In this document: one piece after another, positions 29,501 to 35,351 of the stretch | How positions within the stretch are numbered: the first letter of the stretch is position 1 | How the letters are laid out: each line of letters opens with the position of its first letter | From: an uncultured Clostridia bacterium | GTDB lineage: Bacteria; Bacillota; Clostridia; UBA1381 | Assembly: GCA_934462715.1 (NCBI GenBank) | Contig: CAKSIJ010000004.1 | Location: 120,130 to 184,129, forward strand | Length of the DNA: 64,000 nt | Reading direction: 5' to 3' | Notes under the pieces: model-generated | The model's database searches: none | What the model was told of the DNA's origin: nothing | The model's input: only the letters and a program-made list of their open reading frames with translations | Position numbers and translations under genes: made by a program

Positions 29501-29876
29501 GTCAAACTACCAGGGCTGGGGTATGAACGCCGACCACCCGGACGATGAATTGTGGAAGTCCTCGGGATACACCATAATCGGAAAGAGAAACATATTTGAA
29601 ATTCAAAGACGTTACTGGAAAGACGATGGCGGTATCGCTGCGGAAATTTTGGGTACAGTTGTAAACGAGGAGTCTATAATGACCTCCGGTAAGTGGTATA
29701 CAATAGAAATCGGCTGTGTAAAAACGCCGTTCGGTACAAGAATCATCATGAATATAGAGGGAAAGCCTGTTGTCGACTTCCTCGATTCAACCGGTCTTGC
29801 ACTTGAACCCGACGGATATTTTGCATTCTACGAGGGCTCAAGCGAATATAACTCTATTGCTAAAGTAAACAATTAA
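26592..29876 (+). CDS. Secreted right-handed parallel beta-helix protein with FN3-like and LamG-like C-terminus
   Basis: This 1094-residue protein has a signal peptide ending near AAFAEE, then a short Gln/Thr/Glu-rich linker. The beta-helix begins at about residue 56 (FVDINAADGGNGSFEKPYNNIQ), the start signature of pectate-lyase-like secreted proteins. PbH1 rungs run from about 350 to 600 (GIVIDGCTVNNIGGMGITC and similar). An FN3-like domain (about 735-828), a three-helix FIVAR-like stretch (about 833-913) and a LamG-like tail (about 914-1093) follow. It is a paralogue of the protein at 16520, with a similar insertion (PGEYYFDRDNAKVYFYPP). Its role is probably extracellular polysaccharide cleavage; family and substrate are not assignable by eye. 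The ATG at 26592 has AAGGA five bases upstream; 26604 is an alternative start. Confidence 0.82.
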   Translation: MIRYMKKLILFLLTASMIVPHAAFAEEIPESAAAENQQTEQTEQTGQTEEEAEKPIAGTEDGIFVDINAADGGNGSFEKPYNNIQAAKSAAAGRDKSKKVTVYIREGEYEITSGLKFGHDESGTAENPVTFTAYNGERVVISGAKKIRSGLIKKLSNEEIAAKIPKNARDCIWEINLSGIGSSKFGVLPGAEVFSSLNAPYAQSNYSELVYDDTMLTMARYPNADYLTVVNTLSNSGSGLQQIKVQQISEDAVSVKRWEGLTNVPVAVQDSSWGYRYTFTRMNAVDSAKNAISVQGNLGAFNPDSRFFVFNIPEELDSPGEYYFDRDNAKVYFYPPDKNVSKDVKVTVCEDPMLTFDSAEYITFKDIAFENTRGDGIKMEKSKGIVIDGCTVNNIGGMGITCNKGHECKVLSSKVSNIGYSGIMFRTDGPQDADITAMNLSGNVIDNNDIFLCGRIAAATYDGIDIVYDIGITVTNNRVHNVPHGGINGHAVDSRVAYNEVYNTNRECIDAGAIYFGGTYIYNRGLVIEKNYVHDNNRDPRLNGGAVVGIYLDDKTSGVTVRENIVQNNFLAMLFGGGDDNTIEDNLSIDNKANISYDCRGMNWSKSGTTQQMSEELRYISWPNPAWKARFPELTKLEQMSQSGDEVAGVPYDNTITGNIILGQGSTGIATAVVENAKAYEEHLNVDKEKFDFADFDNYNLTYTKNAKLYTEDNSDFPVIDFENIGLKQKKELGTTELIAPTDKMEGIEGNSAVFRWKVNNGADKYRVQIGLDSNFYAKVYDEEVIGNVLELDNLKYGRTYYWRVQPVKSSASETGDGSFSEIRSFTTAATEMVNKTALSKALDEIGSAYLKANEGTTPGTYKPGAIEEFDKVVSEANDVLNNSYVKQSKVKAMTAKLEKAKKEFLAKQNLLITNVDDFIDDKENWSGPITIENGEIYLNGALKKGNYAGYSGRKIGQYEILRMKTNSNLSNYQGWGMNADHPDDELWKSSGYTIIGKRNIFEIQRRYWKDDGGIAAEILGTVVNEESIMTSGKWYTIEIGCVKTPFGTRIIMNIEGKPVVDFLDSTGLALEPDGYFAFYEGSSEYNSIAKVNN

Positions 29877-29942
29877 GTCGGTTGGTTAAATACGGAAATT
29901 CCTGTAATGAGGTATGAACCGACTTGCAGGAATTTCTTTTTT
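29875..29942 (+). terminator. Terminator with interleaved helices (pseudoknot or attenuator-like)
   Basis: GAAATTCCTG (29895-29904) pairs with CAGGAATTTC (29927-29936), followed by T6: a good intrinsic terminator. A second perfect 9-bp pairing, AAGTCGGTT (29875-29883) with AACCGACTT (29917-29925), is interleaved with it. The two helices either form an H-type pseudoknot or exclude each other. The element lies between the surface-protein genes and the cytoplasmic enzyme genes, so it may partly uncouple them. Confidence 0.8.
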
Positions 29943-29982
29943 AAATTAAGAACCGTTATTGCGAAAGGAGTAAATTACAATT

Positions 29983-30759
29983 ATGATAGATAAATTGGGC
30001 TTGCAGCTATATACCGTATACAAGCATTTGAATGACGAGGACGAAATAAGAAAAACCTTTAAAAGTCTTAAAGAATTAGGATATGACGAAGCGGAAACCT
30101 GCGGCTGCGAAATTGATTACGGTCTGTTCTATGATTTGGCAGAGGAAGCCGGAATAAAAATTATAGGCGCACAGGCACAGTACGATTTGATGAAAAGCGA
30201 TATTGAGAGTGTAATAAGAGAGAATAAAAAGCTTCATGTTAAAGATGTCGGAGTGGGCGGCTTTGATACAAGATCCGAGGAGGAGGTCAAGGGCTTTATA
30301 GAATATGCAAATAAGATTGCAAAAAGGTTCGGCGAGGAGGGGTTGAAGTTTACTTATCATAACCATAATCACGAATTTATCAGATTCCCCAACGGCAAAT
30401 GTACAATGGATATGTTGTTGGAGGAGTTTGACCCCGAAAATACAAGCTTTGTTCTCGATACCTGCTGGGTACAGCACGCCGGCTGCGATGTATGCTCGTG
30501 GATTGAAAAAATGTCGGGGAGAATTGATATAGTCCACTTAAAGGATCTGACAATGGAGCGTGACTGGACAAACTGGGGAATCCCGAAAGCAAAGGTCGCC
30601 GCAGTGGGTAAAGGAAATATGGACTTTAAAAGAATCATAGAAGCGTGCGAAAAGGCAGGGGTTAAGCACTATTGCATAGAGCTTGACAATTGCCCGGAGG
30701 ATTATCACGATGAATTGAAATTTATAAGTGATTATATGCACAAGAATTTTATGAAATAA
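29983..30759 (+). CDS. Sugar phosphate isomerase/epimerase-like TIM-barrel protein
   Basis: This 258-residue cytoplasmic protein belongs to the xylose-isomerase-like TIM-barrel (AP endonuclease 2) superfamily. Metal-ligand positions typical of the family are visible: a Glu/His region in KFTYHNHNHEFI, Asp in FVLDTCWVQHAG, DIVHLKDL, and a final Glu in HYCIELDN. Related enzymes isomerise or epimerise ketoses, inosose or 3-ketoglycosides and are often encoded beside Gfo/Idh/MocA dehydrogenases, as here (12776). That pairing would fit oxidative processing of a sugar or glycoside. AAAGGAG precedes the ATG. It is the first gene after the attenuator-like terminator at 29942. The exact reaction is unknown. 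Confidence 0.87.
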   Translation: MIDKLGLQLYTVYKHLNDEDEIRKTFKSLKELGYDEAETCGCEIDYGLFYDLAEEAGIKIIGAQAQYDLMKSDIESVIRENKKLHVKDVGVGGFDTRSEEEVKGFIEYANKIAKRFGEEGLKFTYHNHNHEFIRFPNGKCTMDMLLEEFDPENTSFVLDTCWVQHAGCDVCSWIEKMSGRIDIVHLKDLTMERDWTNWGIPKAKVAAVGKGNMDFKRIIEACEKAGVKHYCIELDNCPEDYHDELKFISDYMHKNFMK

Positions 30760-30820
30760 CAAAATACGGTAGTTTATTTTTTAGTACTTGCCGATTAACA
30801 AGAATTAAGGAGAAAGAAAC

Positions 30821-31825
30821 ATGATAAAACAAATACCGGCATTAGAGCCGAACGAATACCAAAAGGAACACATAAAAAGAAAATTCGGAATGTTTATACA
30901 TTTCGGAGTAAACACATTCGGAAATACCGAATGGTCGGACGGAATGATTAACGCACTTTCCTATCAGCCGGAAACGATAGACGCAGACAACTGGGCAAAA
31001 ACGGCATATGAAGCCGGCATGAACTTTATAGTCCTTGTGACAAAGCACCATGACGGATTTTGCCTGTGGAATACCGAGTACACCGATTATTGCGTTAAAA
31101 ATTCCGGAAACAAAACCGATGTTGTCGAGGCCTTAGCAAAGGCTTGCAAAAAATACGGCTTGAAGCTCGGACTTTACTATTCTCTCTGGGACAGAAAAAT
31201 ACCTTGTTACATGGATAATTTCAAGGGCGAATATCTGCCGTACATGAGAAATCAGCTCAAAGAACTGATGGACGGAAGATACGGGAAAATATGCGAGCTG
31301 TGGCTTGACGGCCCGTGGGATAAATCAAGACGTGAGTGGGAACTTGATATTTTGTACGATACGGTAAAGCAATTGCAGCCGGGCTGCCAGATCGGAGTAA
31401 ACCATACGGTAGGCGAGGATACGGGCAGGGCGGAATTTCCCGAAGCAAGGTGGAAGCCGGAAAACTATCAGGAAAACGATCCTTTGAGAATGTTCCCGAG
31501 CGATTTCAGACTTTGGGACGGCTGTATGTCGAAAAAGGACGATCCGAAAATTTACACGTTCCAAAACAACAAATATTATCTTCCGTGTGAAATAACCTTT
31601 TGTTCAAGACGCGGTTTTAACTGGTTTTACTCAAATATTTACGAAACCGTACCGCTTGTTGACGCGGAATTAATGGCTCAAAGGGCAAGGACGGTATTTG
31701 ATACCGATAATATTCTGGTTATCAATCTGCCGGTAAATACAAAGGGTACTCTTGTTGAGAGCGATGTTGAAAACTTAAACAAGGTATCCGAATTGCTGGG
31801 CATGAGAAGAAATTGGAAAGAATAA
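30821..31825 (+). CDS. GH29-type alpha-L-fucosidase, catalytic domain only
   Basis: This 334-residue protein contains the GH29 TIM barrel: KFGMFIHFGVNTFGNTEWSDG near the N-terminus, ITKHHDGF-like VTKHHDGFCLWNTEYTDY, and the nucleophile motif ELWLDGPWDKS with Asp163. There is no signal peptide, so it acts on imported substrate in the cytoplasm. Family members are usually about 450 residues or more with a C-terminal beta-sandwich; that domain is absent here, with no sign of a frameshift. It would release alpha-L-fucose or a related sugar such as galactose from short oligosaccharides. fucI at 47755 could then process fucose. AAGGAG precedes the start. The acid/base residue is not assignable by eye. 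Confidence 0.85.
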   Translation: MIKQIPALEPNEYQKEHIKRKFGMFIHFGVNTFGNTEWSDGMINALSYQPETIDADNWAKTAYEAGMNFIVLVTKHHDGFCLWNTEYTDYCVKNSGNKTDVVEALAKACKKYGLKLGLYYSLWDRKIPCYMDNFKGEYLPYMRNQLKELMDGRYGKICELWLDGPWDKSRREWELDILYDTVKQLQPGCQIGVNHTVGEDTGRAEFPEARWKPENYQENDPLRMFPSDFRLWDGCMSKKDDPKIYTFQNNKYYLPCEITFCSRRGFNWFYSNIYETVPLVDAELMAQRARTVFDTDNILVINLPVNTKGTLVESDVENLNKVSELLGMRRNWKE

Positions 31826-31828
31826 TGC

Positions 31829-31888
31829 GAAAAATATGCAGTGCATATTTTGGGTTTAATAGTGCCGCCGTACGGCGGCAGAACGGAG
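31829..31888 (+). repeat. Two-hairpin/SD intergenic element, copy before the gene at 31897
   Basis: GCGAAAAATATGCAGTGCAT starts the copy, whose AAAATATGCA-GTGCATATTTT part is a near-perfect AT-rich hairpin. The GC hairpin GCCGCC-GTAC-GGCGGC (31864-31879), itself a perfect 16-nt palindrome, follows. Then come AGAAC and the GGAG ribosome-binding site (31885-31888) eight bases before the ATG at 31897. Confidence 0.78.
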
Positions 31889-31896
31889 ATTAGCAT

Positions 31897-34176
31897 ATGA
31901 TAAAACTGTTAAGCACAAGAGTGTCCTCGGAATGTCTTTATCCGAGAGATGAGGTTTTTGTCGAGTGTACCTTTGAAGCGGAAAACGACAGTCCGATTAC
32001 GGAAAGCGTTGATTTGTTCTGCGATTTCGTTTTCGGTCACATGACAATTCCGGCAAACAGAGCGAAAAATTATACGGTGAAAACAAGAATGTATCCTCAG
32101 CCGGCGCTGTGGAAAAAGGGCGACATCGTAACGGTCGGCACAAGGTGGCAGATTCCTGCGTTTACATACGGCGGCAGCTTCGGATTGAATATTGGAATAT
32201 GCAACGGCGAAGCCGTTCCGGTTGATTTTGCTGCGGATGGCAAAACGGTCAAGCGGAAATATGTCGGCGATATACAGCTTTCGTTCGGCGGCTGTGCGCC
32301 CAAATTTGTTAACAGCCACCGCAGAGAGCTTGTTTTTGAAATTGAACCGCCGGAAATTAAAAATAAAAATGTTGATTCGGGATTGGTTTTGGAAATTGCT
32401 GAAGTAAACGTCAGGGACAGGAAAACCGACAGCGTTATATGCGAAATGCTTACGTCCGAAAACGGCTGTTATTCAAATGCTTACACAAGCTTTGAAATAA
32501 AAACCTCGGAGGAAAACGGCTTGACGGAGATTACTCTTGAAAACGTATGCGAAAGTGACGGCTTTGAACTGCTTGATGTCAAATTCCCGACTGCTCTGGC
32601 AAAGAAAAGATCAAAAATGATAACAACCTTCATGGGCGGAAGAAAATTTGACTGTGAAAATGCATTTGCATGGGGATATGAGCAGAAGTACGATCACCGC
32701 AATGCCGCCGTTATCGAATCGGAGGACGGCTGCACCGTGACGGACGCACCTTTTCTTGACGATAAGCTGCACCACAGCGTTTATGAAATGAACGGCGAGC
32801 GTTTCTGCGCAGCCGGGGTAACGTTTACCTACAGAGTGCGTGCGTTCGGGGAGCTTGAATCAATAAAGGTTATAAATATCCCGACGCTGTACATATACGA
32901 AGCCAAGGATTTTTCTGAAGTGCTTTTGTATCTCAGAAAAGATTTGAAAAAGAAAACCCATATGTATGACGGCGCACTGTTCTATTATTTTCAGATAGAA
33001 TGTGACGGCTTTGACGAGGTGAGAACCTTTAAAGAAGCTCTGCAAAGAGTAAAGGAGCTTCATGAGCTGACCGGAGGGGTTAAACAGGTCATGCTTTTGA
33101 GAGGCTGGCAGCATGAGGGGCACGATACCGGTTATCCCGATGTGTTTACGGTTAATAAAAAGGCAGGAACGCTTGAAGATTTAAAATATCTCATCGAAGA
33201 AGCGAAAAAATACAACGCAATCGTAACCTTTCATGATAATTATGATGATATGTACGAGGAAAACGGATATTTTGACAGAGAGCTTGCGGCAATGAATGAA
33301 AGAGGGGGCTTGCTCAGATCATGGATATGGGTAAGCGGAATCAGCGTGTTGACAAGCTTCCCGAAGCTTGTTAAAAGCGGAAAAATGAGTGAAAGAGTGA
33401 AAAAGACTCTTGCAATGTACCCTGTGCATGATTCTTATCACCTTGATGTTTTGAGCTGTGAGGTTAAAAGATATGATTTTTCGCCAAAAATTCACATGGC
33501 GGCACAGGAGGTTTTGGAGTACAAAAAAGCGGTAGTGAGAGAATTTGAAAAATACGGCTTTACGGTGACGAGCGAAGCCGTTTCGCAGCCGTTTGCCGGA
33601 GTTATCGGTCATGCGTGGAGCATAGGTTATTCACGTGCGGAAAAGCTTTTCAGCCATGACGAGCCGTTTCCGCTTATGCCGATGATTTATCACGGATATG
33701 TGCCGTATTCGGGCGGTAACTGCGTTGAGGGTATAACGTCGGGAGCAACGATAGTCCCCGGAATTACCGGAGAACTCGGAAACTATAAGGAAATATACTA
33801 TCTGCGCACTCTGCCGATATTGCGGCTGTGTAATTGCACAATTGACCGATACGGGCATAAAGACGGCATTTATACAACAACCTACAGTAACGGCACGGTG
33901 ATAGCGTATGATGAAAAAAAGGACGATATAGAAATCAGAAATAATGACCGGTATCAAGTTAAAGATTCAAATTTGCTTGCAGAGGGCTACAGCAAAGGAG
34001 AGTATATCGGATATACGAAATACGGAAGTTACAAAATGAAAAAGTATTTTAACGGAGAAATCGAAAAGATTACCGAGATAGGCAACGGAAGCGGAGAAAT
34101 TCCGTACAGCGTAAGGAACGGTTATATCTGTATCGACACGGCGGAAAATACGGCTTTCATTATAAATGTGAAATAA
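31897..34176 (+). CDS. Putative cytoplasmic glycoside hydrolase of unassigned family
   Basis: This 759-residue protein has no signal peptide. The N-terminal half (about 1-330) is beta-rich. From about 380 a TIM-barrel-like part follows with the run GWQHEGHDTGYPD, then IVTFHDNYDDMYEENG, HDSYHLDVLS and TSEAVSQPFAG. These resemble, from memory, the endo-alpha-N-acetylgalactosaminidase/DUF5696 group of retaining glycosidases, where an Asp like that in YHLDVLS would be the nucleophile and a Glu like that in TSEA the acid/base. I am not certain of the family. It lies between two GH29-type genes, which supports a role in trimming imported oligosaccharides. The two-hairpin element directly precedes its ribosome-binding site. 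Confidence 0.6.
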   Translation: MIKLLSTRVSSECLYPRDEVFVECTFEAENDSPITESVDLFCDFVFGHMTIPANRAKNYTVKTRMYPQPALWKKGDIVTVGTRWQIPAFTYGGSFGLNIGICNGEAVPVDFAADGKTVKRKYVGDIQLSFGGCAPKFVNSHRRELVFEIEPPEIKNKNVDSGLVLEIAEVNVRDRKTDSVICEMLTSENGCYSNAYTSFEIKTSEENGLTEITLENVCESDGFELLDVKFPTALAKKRSKMITTFMGGRKFDCENAFAWGYEQKYDHRNAAVIESEDGCTVTDAPFLDDKLHHSVYEMNGERFCAAGVTFTYRVRAFGELESIKVINIPTLYIYEAKDFSEVLLYLRKDLKKKTHMYDGALFYYFQIECDGFDEVRTFKEALQRVKELHELTGGVKQVMLLRGWQHEGHDTGYPDVFTVNKKAGTLEDLKYLIEEAKKYNAIVTFHDNYDDMYEENGYFDRELAAMNERGGLLRSWIWVSGISVLTSFPKLVKSGKMSERVKKTLAMYPVHDSYHLDVLSCEVKRYDFSPKIHMAAQEVLEYKKAVVREFEKYGFTVTSEAVSQPFAGVIGHAWSIGYSRAEKLFSHDEPFPLMPMIYHGYVPYSGGNCVEGITSGATIVPGITGELGNYKEIYYLRTLPILRLCNCTIDRYGHKDGIYTTTYSNGTVIAYDEKKDDIEIRNNDRYQVKDSNLLAEGYSKGEYIGYTKYGSYKMKKYFNGEIEKITEIGNGSGEIPYSVRNGYICIDTAENTAFIINVK

Positions 34177-34210
34177 ATTTTGGGCTTGAATGGATTGGGA
34201 GGACATAATC

Positions 34211-35161
34211 ATGCATATTACGGACAGACTGTATAATAAAAAATGGGGAATATTCAATCACTATCTGAATTTTGAAACCGAGGACGGCGATCCCGACTGG
34301 AACAAAAGAATTGACGGTATCGACACGGAGAAAATCGCCCATACCTTAAACAAAATGGGCGCAGGGTATTATTTTATAACGATAATGCAGGGAACAAAGT
34401 ATCTGATAGCGCCGAACAAGACATATGAGGATATTATGGGTGTTGAAAACGGCATAATCACACCGAAACGTGATGTTATACTTGATTTATATAAATCGCT
34501 GTCAAAGTACGGAATTGATCTTTATCTGTATTTTACCGGCGACGGACCGCACAATGACGAAATCGGAAAGCAAAGGTTCGGATTCAGCTATGACCCGAAC
34601 GATATATGGCCCGGTGGATGTTCTAAAGCCGTTCCGCTGACAGGCGATAAGGCGGTCAGCAGAGAATTTGTTGAAAAATGGGCGTCGGTTTTAAGGGAAT
34701 ATGCCGAAAGATATAAGGATAAGGTGTGCGGCTGGTGGGTAGACGGCTGTTACTCGTTTTTCGGCTATAATGATGAGCTTTTGAAAATTTATTATGACGC
34801 AATCAAAGCGGGAAATCCGAATGCCGTCACAGCGTTTAATACCGGAGTTTTCCCCGAAACAAAAAAATGGTTTAAGGACGAGGAATTTACGGCGGGAGAA
34901 TTTAACGATTTCACCTATATTCCGACAGAACGCTTTAATGACGGCGCACAGAATCATATTTTAGCACCGCTCGGAAGAAAAGAACCGCCGGTTCACAGCA
35001 ACGGGTGGGCATATATCGGAGCAAAACGCAGTCATGAGTATATGAAAAACTATATAAGCGAAGTTAATAAAAACGGCGGTGTGGTTACCGTAGATATTAA
35101 GGTTTATGCCGACGGAAGCTTTGATCCGGAACAGGCGGAAATAATGACGCTTAAAGAGTAA
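34211..35161 (+). CDS. GH29-like TIM-barrel protein (putative alpha-L-fucosidase relative)
   Basis: This 316-residue cytoplasmic protein shares the GH29 plan but is diverged. KKWGIFNHYLNFE replaces the usual KFGMFIHWG start, MGAGYYFITIMQGTKY sits where the KHHDGF strand is expected, and VCGWWVDGCY holds Asp178 at the nucleophile position. It lacks the C-terminal beta-sandwich and has no signal peptide. It is not a duplicate of the gene at 30821, since similarity is limited to fold landmarks. Loss of the KHHDGF His pair suggests a different sugar specificity or reduced activity. The start at 34211 follows GGGAGGA. It is 34 bp after the unassigned glycosidase-like gene and probably co-transcribed. 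Confidence 0.68.
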   Translation: MHITDRLYNKKWGIFNHYLNFETEDGDPDWNKRIDGIDTEKIAHTLNKMGAGYYFITIMQGTKYLIAPNKTYEDIMGVENGIITPKRDVILDLYKSLSKYGIDLYLYFTGDGPHNDEIGKQRFGFSYDPNDIWPGGCSKAVPLTGDKAVSREFVEKWASVLREYAERYKDKVCGWWVDGCYSFFGYNDELLKIYYDAIKAGNPNAVTAFNTGVFPETKKWFKDEEFTAGEFNDFTYIPTERFNDGAQNHILAPLGRKEPPVHSNGWAYIGAKRSHEYMKNYISEVNKNGGVVTVDIKVYADGSFDPEQAEIMTLKE

Positions 35162-35208
35162 AAATTGCGGAATCGGCATTGAAAGCCGATTTGGATTGGG
35201 AGAGGATA

Positions 35209-35345
35209 ACGTGAAAAATACTCTGCACATCTTACCTTTTTTCAGGGTTAGGAGTATAAGCATACGCCGTCACCTCTCAAAAGGCAACCTGCTTGCGGCT
35301 TTTTAGCGTTGAGATTTGTGCCGCCGCACGGCGGCAAAATGGAGG
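35209..35345 (+). repeat. Long form of the two-hairpin/SD intergenic element
   Basis: The element begins AACGTGAAAAATA. It contains CATCTTACCT, GGTTAGGAGTATAA and CCGTCACCTCTCAAAAGGC, and ends GCGTTGAGATTTGT before the GC hairpin GCCGCC-GCAC-GGCGGC (35320-35335) and GGAGG (35341-35345), the ribosome-binding site of the gene at 35352. It aligns almost throughout with 56388-56523, with compensating differences in some stems. The body upstream of the GC hairpin is about 110 nt. Confidence 0.8.
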
Positions 35346-35351
35346 ATTAGC

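Noticed and set aside
13859..29876. Frameshifts or gene fragments among the giant surface proteins
   Set aside because: All five frames run uninterrupted from signal peptide to stop, each with a ribosome-binding site; no broken copy was found.
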